Of a DNA stretch of 64,000 nucleotides, positions 36,658 through 45,316 are shown piece after piece. The stretch comes from an uncultured Paracoccaceae bacterium. Its GTDB lineage: Bacteria; Pseudomonadota; Alphaproteobacteria; Rhodobacterales; Rhodobacteraceae. The notes beneath the pieces were generated by a model, which saw only the letters and a program-made list of their open reading frames with translations, was not told where the DNA came from and made no database searches. The stretch lies in contig CATOSB010000008.1 of NCBI GenBank assembly GCA_951812305.1, positions 62,001 through 126,000 of the forward strand, written 5' to 3'. Numbering within the stretch: position 1 is the first letter of the stretch; each line of letters opens with the position of its first letter. The position numbers were made by a program, and so were the translations under genes.

Positions 36658-38223
36658 ATGTCCTCTCAACTACTCGCAGAATGTATGGAGCAATTCGGTC
36701 TCCATGGTTTTGAACCGGAATTCCAATCGTATTTTTTGCGGCTAAAATCCCGCTTGCTCTCCAGCGGCGATGTCGCCTGTGGTTTGGTGGTGCTCACCGC
36801 ACAAGAAGATAACCACTCAGGCCACGCACATCAGATGCTGAGCCTGCTTCTGGATGAAGCTCGGATGGGCCTGGAAAATGATAATGAGTACGCGGAAGAT
36901 TTCCTGGAAGCGGTAGAAATGGCCGTTCAAGCCGGTGTTGCTGCGGGCGCGGTAAAGCAGAAAAACATGATGGAATTTGCGGGCCTCTATCGAAGGGTTG
37001 GCTTGCCGGTGCCACAATCATTTATGATCGATCCTGACAATATGGCCCCTCCGCCGGACATGGAGGGCTTCGACCTCTCCGAAAATTTGGAAAGTCTTGC
37101 GCGGGATGTCGTGTCAGAGGGCGGGTCAGCCCACGACCTGTTCAACGCCATCGATACGATGCTGGCGGCCGTACCCGAGGAGATTCAGGCGAGTCTGGCC
37201 AATCACATTGCTACGATGGATGGCCCGTTCTTTGAGCGCTGTGGTCTCTTCATGCTTCTGTCAGGCTCAGAACTTGTTCAGGAGGCAACCATCGCAGGCC
37301 TGCTCGAACATCTTGATAGTTCTGCCCTGAGTGGCGAAACAATGACACTTCTTCCGATGATCCGAGGGTGGTTTGGCAGCGGCGCGGTTCAGGCTGGGCT
37401 GGACGAATTGATCAAGAAAACGCGGCGAAAAGCTGCTCCGGGGCAAAGCAGCGCGGCTGGTCCACAGATCCAAGAGATAGTTGCGAGCATAACAGATGGC
37501 GTCGGAGCCCAAAACATAGTGGTAGTGCTGAAACAGAGTTCAAAGACCGTATTGGCAATGATCCTGATCAAGGCAGGGCATGGGATCAGGGACAGCTTCC
37601 TTGTTCCCCTTGAAAGCAGTGGCGATGCGGAACAAATGATCGGACAACTCCGCGCAGAAACTGGCGCCGACGATATTTCCGCTGACACTTTGCGTGTCTT
37701 GCTGGAGGGTGCATTGGCTGATGGCTTGGCAAACGAATGCCTGCCCGCTCCGGGTTTTCTGGACGTTGTCGAATCCTGTAACCTGTTCGACCTGCGCCCT
37801 CAGGAATTGGGGCTTCAGGCACTACTCGACTTGGCAGATCCCAACCGAAAGATTCAAGATGCCTCAGCGCAGGCGCTCGGGCGCTGGATTAATGATGATA
37901 TGGCGTTGGACTTCCTGGAGCCTCTTACAGACAGCTGGTTCGAGGACAGCCAGGAGACCCGTGAGATTGTCGCCACCGGAAAAACAGCGCGCAGTATCGA
38001 AACCAAGCTCTGGAAATTCCTCGAGACGCGGCGCGATATTTGGGCGCGACGGTTTTTGCAAACAGCGGTGATGTTGAGAGATGGAGACCGGCTCCGGGAG
38101 TGGAAAACCCTGACCGCATCCGCATATGGCTTGATGAATGGACGGGCTTTGAAGCGTATCCCCCTGATGGAAGACATCATGCATACGACAATCGAAGCGG
38201 ATGATGCAAAACTTTGGGGATAG
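36658..38223 (+). CDS. Unrecognised 521-aa helical repeat-like protein
   Basis: A soluble acidic protein without signal peptide or membrane segments. It is almost entirely predicted helices in pairs (for example LLAECMEQFGLHGFEPEFQS, GLQALLDLADPNRKIQDASA), reminiscent of HEAT-like repeats. The C-terminal part IETKLWKFLETRRDIWARRF is well conserved-looking but unassigned. A scaffold or sensor role is possible; I do not recognise the family. The next gene, 120 bp on, is a serine resolvase in the same direction. Confidence 0.75.
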   Translation: MSSQLLAECMEQFGLHGFEPEFQSYFLRLKSRLLSSGDVACGLVVLTAQEDNHSGHAHQMLSLLLDEARMGLENDNEYAEDFLEAVEMAVQAGVAAGAVKQKNMMEFAGLYRRVGLPVPQSFMIDPDNMAPPPDMEGFDLSENLESLARDVVSEGGSAHDLFNAIDTMLAAVPEEIQASLANHIATMDGPFFERCGLFMLLSGSELVQEATIAGLLEHLDSSALSGETMTLLPMIRGWFGSGAVQAGLDELIKKTRRKAAPGQSSAAGPQIQEIVASITDGVGAQNIVVVLKQSSKTVLAMILIKAGHGIRDSFLVPLESSGDAEQMIGQLRAETGADDISADTLRVLLEGALADGLANECLPAPGFLDVVESCNLFDLRPQELGLQALLDLADPNRKIQDASAQALGRWINDDMALDFLEPLTDSWFEDSQETREIVATGKTARSIETKLWKFLETRRDIWARRFLQTAVMLRDGDRLREWKTLTASAYGLMNGRALKRIPLMEDIMHTTIEADDAKLWG

Positions 38224-38285
38224 CGCGTCACTATGAGTATACCCATGATGACGATGCGCATGAACACTGAAACCCGCCATTTTTA

Positions 38286-38319
38286 TGTTCACTTTGGGTC
38301 TGTTTCGAGATAATGAACA
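38286..38319. promoter_or_regulatory. Candidate res subsite upstream of the resolvase gene
   Basis: TGTTCA (38286-38291) and TGAACA (38314-38319) are the inverted ends of a 34-bp segment about 25 bases before the resolvase start, the size and symmetry of a Tn3-type crossover or binding subsite. It may also be where the recombinase represses itself. Confidence 0.45.
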
Positions 38320-38343
38320 GATCATGTCAGAGGCACACCCAAA

Positions 38344-38934
38344 ATGAACACTTATCAGGCCAAAATCGGATATGCCCGCATCTCGACCGTGGATCAGAAC
38401 CTCGATGCTCAAATCGAGGCACTGACAGCGGCGGGATGTGGGATGGTCCGTCAGGAACAGCGTAGCGGGACGACGCTTGAGGGTCGCCCCGAGCTGAACA
38501 ACATTCTCGACTTCATTCACAAGGGCGAAACTTTGGTTGTCACGCGGATCGACCGTCTGGCACGCTCAATGCACGATCTTCAGACCATCGTCACCCGACT
38601 GAAGGACAAGGGCGCGCATCTCGCGGCCACGGAGCAACCCGTGGATACGTCCACCGCAGCGGGTAAAGCGTTCTTCGATATGCTGGGCGTCTTTGCTGAA
38701 TTCGAGACCAATCTTCGCCGGGAGCGCCAGTCAGAGGGTATCGCCACAGCGAAGCGACGCGGCGTATATCGCGGGCGCAAACCGAAGATCGATATGGTCG
38801 CCATTGGTGAACGATTGGCTGGCGGTGCCACGCCCACCGAGATCGCCCGCGAGATGGGCGTCTCGCGCGGCACCGTCTATAAAGCAAAGGCTTTGATGCC
38901 CTCGGATGGCCAAACGACAGGGCAGAGCCCATAA
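38344..38934 (+). CDS. Serine recombinase (resolvase/invertase)
   Basis: A 196-aa protein with catalytic serine S14 in GYARISTVDQN, the conserved LVVTRIDRLARS and AFFDMLGVFAEFETNLRRER blocks, the long E-helix, and a C-terminal helix-turn-helix (TPTEIAREMGVSRGTVYKAK). Length fits Tn3-type resolvases or plasmid multimer-resolution recombinases. It overlaps the next gene by one base (TAATG), suggesting a two-gene unit. Confidence 0.93.
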   Translation: MNTYQAKIGYARISTVDQNLDAQIEALTAAGCGMVRQEQRSGTTLEGRPELNNILDFIHKGETLVVTRIDRLARSMHDLQTIVTRLKDKGAHLAATEQPVDTSTAAGKAFFDMLGVFAEFETNLRRERQSEGIATAKRRGVYRGRKPKIDMVAIGERLAGGATPTEIAREMGVSRGTVYKAKALMPSDGQTTGQSP

Positions 38935-39422
38935 TGAAAAAGAACAAGCGGAAAGCGCGCGTGCAGACGGCCAAGCCACCTGCGAAGGTCGGCCAGGCCA
39001 ATTCCAGGGTGCCCCCGCCGCGCAACCTGACACCCGAGCTATGCAAACGCTTGCGCCGGGACATGACGAAGGCCTGCCTCGCCGTGGTGGAAACGCATGG
39101 GCTGACGGTTGAAGGTGGCGAACTGAGTGACATCGATCTGCGTCATGGCTTCGACATCAGTTTCCGCGTCGGCATTCCGATGGCAGACGGCGCAATCTAT
39201 TCGCCAGACAAAGCCATGTTCGAGGTCCTTGCGCCGCATTTTGGCCTGGAACCCTCTGACTATGGGCGGACCTTCAGATCGAAAGATGAGGTCTTCCGCA
39301 TTGTCGCCATCAATCCAAATAGACCAAAATACCCCATCAGCGCTGAACGCGTCTCAGACGGTCGGGGCTTCAAGTTCCACCCAGACAATGTCGTCATGTA
39401 CTTGCAGAGTTCAGGCGCATGA
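38934..39422 (+). CDS. Hypothetical protein coupled to the resolvase
   Basis: A 162-aa protein with a basic, Pro-rich N-terminus (MKKNKRKARVQTAKPPAK) and an alpha/beta body ending DNVVMYLQSSGA. The start overlaps the resolvase stop. Family not recognised. Its tail converges with the minus-strand gene at 39394-39729 with a 29-bp overlap. Confidence 0.7.
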   Translation: MKKNKRKARVQTAKPPAKVGQANSRVPPPRNLTPELCKRLRRDMTKACLAVVETHGLTVEGGELSDIDLRHGFDISFRVGIPMADGAIYSPDKAMFEVLAPHFGLEPSDYGRTFRSKDEVFRIVAINPNRPKYPISAERVSDGRGFKFHPDNVVMYLQSSGA

Positions 39423-39729
39423 AACGTACACCATTTGTTCTTTCAAAAGCCCAAATATGCAGCTTCGGGCCAGCCAGGCCTTCAAGCCTGCGCAGCTGAA
39501 CCGCCTGCGCGTCCATCTGGTCGGAGAGCCTGTGGCATTCGGTGCGGATGCCCCCGAGGTCTCCCAGGATCTGTTCGGTGACCGCCTCGCTCCCGCCCTG
39601 CAACCCGTTCAGCCGCTTTTCCAGCCACGTGGCCAAATCAAAGAGATCCCCGGCGGTGGCCGCCCGGCTCTGATCCTCTTCCCCGTCCGCGTCTTCGCGC
39701 GCCGGGTTGTCCTCGGTCGCATTGTCCAT
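39394..39729 (-). CDS. Small coiled-coil protein of the conjugation region, possibly 3' altered
   Basis: A 111-aa protein with an acidic N-terminus and a helical coiled-coil-like middle (LATWLEKRLNGLQGGSEAVT and RLSDQMDAQAVQLRRLEGLA). It is the second gene of a minus-strand pair behind the VirB3-like gene. The last 20 residues (ERTNGVRFMRLNSAST) look unlike the rest and overlap the resolvase-linked gene, so the natural 3' end may have been lost at a recombination joint. Function unknown. Confidence 0.55.
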   Translation of the reverse strand: MDNATEDNPAREDADGEEDQSRAATAGDLFDLATWLEKRLNGLQGGSEAVTEQILGDLGGIRTECHRLSDQMDAQAVQLRRLEGLAGPKLHIWAFERTNGVRFMRLNSAST

Positions 39730-39762
39730 GCCCTGCGGTATATCGCAGGTCCGCCGCCAAGG

Positions 39763-40386
39763 CTATTCCGCTTCGGTCCTCTCCTGCCGCCGCCATGGAT
39801 CGTCGGCAGGGTCTTTCGGCATGGTGAAGACCCAGAGGCAGACGAGCGCCATCAGCACACCATAGGCGATCGCACCCGCCATGAGCCCGAAGAGCGCCCA
39901 GACGAGACCGGCGGGCAGCAACATCGCGCCGGTCACGGCGGCCCAGGCGAGAATGACGCTCTCGCGGGCGGGCGGATCGTTGTAGCCGACGAAGGGAAGA
40001 TGCCTGGGCAGGCTCGGATCGGGCAGCACATCGGGCAGGTGGCGGGGGTATTTCATGGCCTCCCAGCGCACCGCGAACCAGAGCGGGTCCTGTGCCGCGG
40101 CGCGGCGCAGCGCGATGAAGCCGGTGATAAAGAGCCCCGCACCGCCGATCATGCCAAAGATATCCAGTCCGAACACCACCACGGTGATGAACCCGACCCC
40201 GCCAATAAGGATCAGAAACGGCAGTCGCTCGCAGCCGAAAAGCTGCGGCGGGCGCATCAGGTCCATGTCGATCCGGCCATAGGGTTCCTGGGATTTGCGG
40301 TCCTCTGTCACGGGCACCTCCATTTCAGCAGGCCCCTCACCTGCACGGTGGAGAGCCTGGATAACGATGCGCAGCACTTCGTGCAT
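39763..40386 (-). CDS. VirB3/TrbD-like inner-membrane protein with extra membrane pair
   Basis: Up to 207 aa. After a 45-residue soluble start, DLMRPPQLFGCERLPFLILI leads into a first pair of membrane helices, as in VirB3/TrbD. A cytoplasmic stretch (ALRRAAAQDPLWFAVRWEAM) and a second membrane pair near residues 145-190 follow, so the protein is about twice the usual length. It is read away from trbB, although VirB3 is normally co-directional with the other components. A start at MEVPVTEDRK is possible. Confidence 0.65.
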   Translation of the reverse strand: MHEVLRIVIQALHRAGEGPAEMEVPVTEDRKSQEPYGRIDMDLMRPPQLFGCERLPFLILIGGVGFITVVVFGLDIFGMIGGAGLFITGFIALRRAAAQDPLWFAVRWEAMKYPRHLPDVLPDPSLPRHLPFVGYNDPPARESVILAWAAVTGAMLLPAGLVWALFGLMAGAIAYGVLMALVCLWVFTMPKDPADDPWRRQERTEAE

Positions 40387-40394
40387 CTCTCAAT

Positions 40395-40429
40395 CTCCCG
40401 TGAGTGTTTGGTGATTCTCACAATGGGAG
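40395..40429. promoter_or_regulatory. Dyad between the divergent virB3-like gene and trbB
   Basis: CTCCCGTGAG (40395-40404) pairs with CTCAC-AAT-GGGAG (40417-40429). It lies in the 158-bp divergent gap, a natural place for a repressor operator controlling the transfer genes. Confidence 0.45.
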
Positions 40430-40544
40430 AGGCGGGGGTCCGGGTCAACGATCCGGTCCCCCGCCACCTTTCATCACCACATGGTCCCGCCACGCCGCGG
40501 CGACCCCACCCGGCGCGGGCCGCCCCGGTCCCGGAGGCTTGCGC

Positions 40545-41447
40545 ATGAGCTCTGTCACCGGCATCGCCTCCCTGCTTGGCCCCCTCGGCACCCTTCTCGA
40601 CGCGCCAGACGTGGTTGAGATCAGCTGCAACCCCGATGGCCGGGTCTTCGTGGAGCGCTTCGGCCGCGACCCCGAGCCTCATGGGCATATGGACGCGCGG
40701 GACGCGGACCGCTTCATCCGCTGGTGCGCCACGCTCTCGAAGACGCGGGTGGCAGAGGACGACCCGATCTTCTCGGGACGCATTCCGGGCACCGCCCACC
40801 GCATCGAGGCGCTGGTGCCGCCCGTGGTCGAGGCCCCCGCCTTCTCGATCCGCCGTCACAGCACGCGCGTGATCACGCTTGCCGATTTCGTGCCGGAGGA
40901 GGAGCCGAAACGCCTCATCGGGACCGCCATCGCGGCGCGGCGCAATATCCTCATCGCGGGTGCCACGGGCTCCGGCAAGACCACGCTTCTCAACGCCTGT
41001 CTCGACCATCTGAACACCCTCGCCCCCGAGACCCGGCTGGTCGTGATCGAGGACACGCCCGAGATCCGCTCGCCCTTTGCCAATTCCATGGCGATCCGGA
41101 CCGCGGACCGCGTCACGATGGACCGCCTGCTGGTCTCCGCGCTCCGGCTGGCGCCGCGCCGCATTATCGTCGGTGAGGTCCGCGAGGGCGCGGTCCTGAT
41201 GACCCTGCTCAAGGCCTGGAACACCGGCCATCCCGGCGGCCTCGTCACGCTCCATGCCAACGGCGCCGATGAGGTGATGGGGCGGCTGGCCATGCTGGCC
41301 ACCGAGGTCACACCCACCGACCAGACCCCCTTCATCAGGAGCACCACCGACATGATCGTCTTTGTCCGGCGCGGGAGGACCCGCCCCGAAGTGGCCACGA
41401 TCACCTGCCGGACAGGATCAGAACTGGAGACGACTTATGCGATATAA
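40545..41447 (+). CDS. trbB: Conjugation ATPase TrbB (VirB11 family)
   Basis: A 300-aa VirB11-type ATPase with Walker A GATGSGKT (139-146), an Asp-box-like VVIEDTPEI, a Walker B region RIIVGEVREGA and the His box HPGGLVTLHANGADE. It powers pilus assembly and substrate transfer at the inner membrane. The start MSSVTGIASL is chosen because it follows GGAGG. It overlaps trbC by 11 bases. Confidence 0.95.
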   Translation: MSSVTGIASLLGPLGTLLDAPDVVEISCNPDGRVFVERFGRDPEPHGHMDARDADRFIRWCATLSKTRVAEDDPIFSGRIPGTAHRIEALVPPVVEAPAFSIRRHSTRVITLADFVPEEEPKRLIGTAIAARRNILIAGATGSGKTTLLNACLDHLNTLAPETRLVVIEDTPEIRSPFANSMAIRTADRVTMDRLLVSALRLAPRRIIVGEVREGAVLMTLLKAWNTGHPGGLVTLHANGADEVMGRLAMLATEVTPTDQTPFIRSTTDMIVFVRRGRTRPEVATITCRTGSELETTYAI

Positions 41448-41841
41448 CCTGCTTGCCGGGGCCGTGCTCACGGGGCTTCCGGGCGCGGCGTGGGCCACCG
41501 ACCAGATATTCACCGGGCGCAGCCCGATCATGGCCTTTACCGATTTCATCCTCGGACCCTTCGCCTACATGCTGCTCATCGTCGGCCTCGTGGCCACGAT
41601 CGGCGGCATGATCTTCGGCAGCGACCTGGGCGGGTTTTCCCGCCGCGCGCCGCTCGTGGTCCTCGCGGGCGCGGTTCTGGCGGGAGCCAATATCATGGCC
41701 TCGACGCTCTTCGGCGAAAGCCGCGCCTACACGATCCCGCAGACATGGGTCGCCGGACAGGCATGCGCGGCGGCACCTCCCTGCCCTGACAGCGAACCCG
41801 ATCCGTCCGACCGCACCCCGTCCCCGGAAGGATCGCAATAA
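41437..41841 (+). CDS. trbC: Conjugal pilin TrbC (VirB2 family)
   Basis: A 134-aa protein with a signal peptide (cleavage near GAAWA), then two strong membrane helices (FAYMLLIVGLVATIGGMIFG and VVLAGAVLAGANIMASTLF) as in VirB2/TrbC propilins. The hydrophilic tail of about 35 residues is longer than usual. Located between trbB and trbG with overlapping ends. Confidence 0.9.
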   Translation: MRYNLLAGAVLTGLPGAAWATDQIFTGRSPIMAFTDFILGPFAYMLLIVGLVATIGGMIFGSDLGGFSRRAPLVVLAGAVLAGANIMASTLFGESRAYTIPQTWVAGQACAAAPPCPDSEPDPSDRTPSPEGSQ

Positions 41842-42858
41842 TGCGCTGGCTCATGGCAATGGCCCTTGTGGCGGGCCTCAATCTGCCCGCGACCGCCCAA
41901 GAGGCCTTCGAGCCCCCCGCACCACCCGGCATCGGCAGCGATCTTCTCGAGGCCGCGACCGAAACCCCTACCCCGGACAGACCCGATCCCGCCGCGGTGC
42001 TCCCCACCACCCCGGATCCCCCTGCGGGCGAGACGCCTTTGGAGCCGGCCGACACCGGGATGGCCCCTCAACCGGTCGCCCATCCTGACCCTGTGCCGAC
42101 CCCTGCCCCGGCAGAGCCCGCGCCCTCCGTGCGCGCGCTGCTCCGGGACCTCTGGCGCTCGGAGGTGGCCGGCGGGCTGACCGATCTGGGCTTTGACGCC
42201 TGGCTGGCCCGCGAGGTCGGGACAGGACCGCCGGCCGCACCGCCCCGGCCCGACACCCAGCCCGAGCGCATCCGCGCGGTCTCCGAACGTTGGGAGAGCC
42301 GCACCGGCCCGGTGGCGCTGGGGCAGGCGGGACGTGTCGTGACCACCTTCGGCGCGGCGATCCCCACCGCGTTCTGCTCGCCGCTCACGGTCTGTTACAT
42401 CGAACTGGAACCGGGCGAGGTTCTGACCGACACGCCGTCCTGGGGCGATACCGCCCGCTGGCAGGTGGCCGCCAAGGTCCAGGGCCGCGAGCCGGAGACC
42501 GTCGTGCTCGAGGTCAAGCCGGCAGGCGACGCGGAAACCACCAACCTCGTCATTCCCACCGACCGGCGGCTCTATACGATCACGCTCGTCAACGACGCGG
42601 AGGTCCACACCCCGATCCTGTCGTTCCGCTGGCCCGACAGCGAAGCGCACGCCATCGCTGACCGGATCGCCGCGCGGGAAGAGACCGAGGCGGCAGCGGA
42701 GCGCAGCCGCGGCGGCCCGTGCCGCCACGCTGGCGCGCAGCGGTGTCGAAACGTCCACCGGGGCGCGTGCCGCCGAAGAGCTTGACTTCGCCTTCCGTAT
42801 CACCGGCGATGCCCGCTTCCGCCCGGTCCGCGTCTATGCCGATGGCAAGCGCACCTAT

Positions 42859-44093
42859 TCCCTCGCTTCGCATGATTTGACGTTGTGATATTTTTCTGAA
42901 TCACTCTGCTATAGATTTTGGGAGGGTATTGAGATGTCAAAATGTGGTCGTGCTGTGAAGTATGTTGTTCGACTGAATGCTGGTGAGCGGTTGCAGCTTG
43001 AGGATATGATCCGCACGGGTCGGCAGGCGGCGTATCGACTGCTCAAGGCGCGGATATTGCTCAAGGCAGATGTATCTTCAGACAGTGGCGGCTGGGATGA
43101 CGAGCGGATTGCAGAAGCTTTGGAGACCAGTGTTTCCACAGTATTCCGTACCCGCCGCCAGGTTGTGGAAGAAGGCCTTGAGGCGGCTCTGGGTCGCAAA
43201 AAGCAGAAGACCCCGTCCACGCCAGCAATCTTTGATGGAACCGCTGAGGCGAAGCTCATTGCGTTGGCCTGTTCGGAACCACCGGAGGGTCACGCGCGCT
43301 GGTCTTTGCGTCTTCTGGAAACGCGCGTGGTCGAATTGGGCATCGTTGAAGCAGCCAGCGACAGCACGATCCATCGGGTGCTCAAAAAAACGCGCTCAAA
43401 CCGCACAAGAGCCGCTATTGGGTGATCCCTCCGAAAGCCAATGCAGGTTTTGTTGCTGCGATGGAAGATGTGCTGGAAGTCTACACGCGCCCCTATGATC
43501 CGGCCCGCCCGCTGGTTTGCCTTGACGAGACCAGCAAGCAGCTGACCTTTGAGACCCGTACGCCGATCCCAATCCGGCCGGGGCGCGAAGCCCGTTTCGA
43601 CTATGAATACGAGCGCGCGGGTGTGGCCAGCCTGTTCATGTTGTTTGCCCCGCTTGAAGGCTGGCGCCATGTTGCCGTTCGAGACCGCCGAACCGCCATC
43701 GATTTTGCCCACATTCTCAAGGACCTCGCCGACACCCACTTCCCCAAGGCTGACCGGATTACACTGGTTCAGGACAATCTCAACACCCACAACCCGGCGT
43801 CGTTATACAAGGCCTTTCCACCTGATGAAGCCCGTCGCATTGTCGAACGGTTTGAGTGGCACTTCACGCCCAAACACGGCTCCTGGCTCAACATCGCAGA
43901 ATGTGAACTCAGCACACTTGCGCGTCAATGTCTCGACCGCCGCATTCCTGATCGCAACACCTTGGCCAATGAAGCAAAGGCATGGGAAACCGAGCGAAAC
44001 ACCGCATCCGCAAAGGTGACATGGCGATTCTCAACTAAAGACGCACGCATCAAACTTGCTCACCTTTACCCGCAAATCGGATGAATCAAGGGA
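42859..44093 (+). mobile_element. IS630-family element, copy 2
   Basis: 1235 bp, the same length and apparently the same sequence as 31406-32640. It has ends TCCCTCGC...AAGGGA and the 4-bp duplication CTAT at 42855-42858 and 44094-44097. It is inserted in trbG. Confidence 0.93.
42934..44084 (+). CDS. IS630-family transposase made by -1 frameshifting, copy 2
   Basis: Both reading-frame products are identical to those of copy 1. The A7 slip site is at 43384-43390. The fused 383-aa enzyme carries the same DDE blocks (LVCLDETSKQ, LVQDNLNTH, LNIAECELS). Identity of the copies points to recent transposition. Confidence 0.88.
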
Positions 44094-44279
44094 CTATATC
44101 GATCTCCACCCCCGCTACCGGGGCACGCTGCCCGCGATCCTGCCCGGGCCGGGCGAGGCCAACAAGGCGCTCAACACACGTGTGACCGAAGGCGGCACAC
44201 GGCTCGTAGCCGACCGCGTGATCACCGACATCTGGCTTCAGGCGGGACGTGAGCGGGTGCGTATCCGAAAGGTCGGGCC

Positions 44280-44840
44280 ATGAAGGCGCTTCCCGATCTT
44301 TTCGAACTCACACCGATGTTCATGGCCGTCCTTCTGGTTCTCAGCTGTGGTCTCGTCTTCGTGGCGTTCAGGCTGCTCCGGGCCTTGCGGGACCGGCCCG
44401 ATGAACCGGCGTTCCGGGCCAACCCGCTTCTCAACCGGCCCGAGGCGAAGCTCTACCGGATGATCGCGCACCGGCTGCCGAAGGGCTATCACCTGATGGC
44501 GCAGGTCTCCTATGGCGAGATGCTGCGCTGTGCGAGTGCCGCCAAATTCCTCACCGTCAATACCCGCCGCGCCGATATCGCGATCACCGACCGCGCCTTC
44601 AACGTGATCGCCGTCTTCGAATACCAGGGCCCCGGCCATTACGGACGCAACGTGCAGAGCGCCCTTCGTGCGCGGCGCGGCGACGCCGCCAAACGCCGCG
44701 CCCTCGACGAGGCCGGGATCCCGCTCATCGACATCCCGAAACACTTCGATGCCACCACGGTGGACGCGGCCCTCGCCGTGATCTTTCCCGCGGAGGCGCC
44801 GGAGCGACCGCCCGTCGCAATCCGGAGGACCACCTCATGA
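44280..44840 (+). CDS. DUF2726-like membrane-anchored protein
   Basis: A 186-aa protein. One N-terminal membrane helix (MFMAVLLVLSCGLVFVAF) is followed by a cytosolic domain with LLNRPEAKLYRMI, RADIAITDRAFNVIAVFEYQGPGHY and DAAKRRALDEAGIPLIDIP, the DUF2726 pattern related to restriction-endonuclease-like folds. Overlaps trbG and trbH by four bases each, so it belongs to the transfer operon. Its role there is unknown. Confidence 0.8.
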   Translation: MKALPDLFELTPMFMAVLLVLSCGLVFVAFRLLRALRDRPDEPAFRANPLLNRPEAKLYRMIAHRLPKGYHLMAQVSYGEMLRCASAAKFLTVNTRRADIAITDRAFNVIAVFEYQGPGHYGRNVQSALRARRGDAAKRRALDEAGIPLIDIPKHFDATTVDAALAVIFPAEAPERPPVAIRRTTS

Positions 44841-45316
44841 GGACCCCCCTTCTTCCCGCCGCGCTGGCCTGTCTTCTTCTCGCAGGCTGTGCAGGATCCC
44901 CGGGGCCGGGGCTGACCCTGCCCGGCCCCGCCCTTCACCCAGGCGCCGCCCGGGTGAGCGCGGCGCAGGCCTGCGCCATCGGCTACGATCTGGCACGCTC
45001 CATCCATGACCGGGTCTCGCTCAGGCGCACCGTGATCGTGGCACCAAAGCGGGAAACCGCCTGCGAGCGCCATGCGCTCGAATACCTCCGCCGCGCGGGC
45101 TTCCGCATCGACCGCACCGGCCAGGGCGGGGTGAGCTTCGACGTCACGCTGGACCGGCTCGACGCCGACACCGTCTCGGCGGTGGCGGAGGTGGGCGGGA
45201 CGCTCAGGATCGCGCGGCTCTATCGCCCGGTGCGCACCGGCGTCCTTCCCGCCGGCCCGGTCAGCGTACAGGATCTCGATCCCGACACTTATGCCTCCCG
45301 GGAGGCCACCCGATGA
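44837..45316 (+). CDS. trbH: TrbH-like lipoprotein
   Basis: A 159-aa protein with a lipobox LLLAGC (acylated C18) and a mature domain containing AQACAIGYDLARSIHDRVSL and GVSFDVTLDRLDADTVSAVA, similar to TrbH lipoproteins of Trb systems. Position between trbG and trbE agrees. It overlaps trbE by four bases. Confidence 0.8.
   Translation: MRTPLLPAALACLLLAGCAGSPGPGLTLPGPALHPGAARVSAAQACAIGYDLARSIHDRVSLRRTVIVAPKRETACERHALEYLRRAGFRIDRTGQGGVSFDVTLDRLDADTVSAVAEVGGTLRIARLYRPVRTGVLPAGPVSVQDLDPDTYASREATR

Larger units (their letters stand above)
41841..44283 (+). pseudogene. trbG: TrbG (VirB9-like) gene with frameshift and IS630 insertion
   Basis: The N-terminus has a signal peptide and a Pro-rich linker, then the VirB9 beta domain (TTFGAAIPTAFCSPLTVCYIE, LVIPTDRRLYTITL). 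Near 42700 one extra base shifts the frame. In the corrected frame it reads AAARAATLARSGVETSTGAR and ...FRITGDARFRPVRVYADGKR to the IS630 at 42859. Beyond the IS it continues IDLHPRYRGTLPAILPG to VRIRKVGP at 44283. Two independent lesions mean no outer-membrane core component can be made from this gene. Confidence 0.88.

Noticed and set aside
39127..40548. 473-codon plus-strand frame
   Set aside because: It runs antisense to the VirB3-like and coiled-coil genes and out of frame with the 162-aa gene; no domain supports it.
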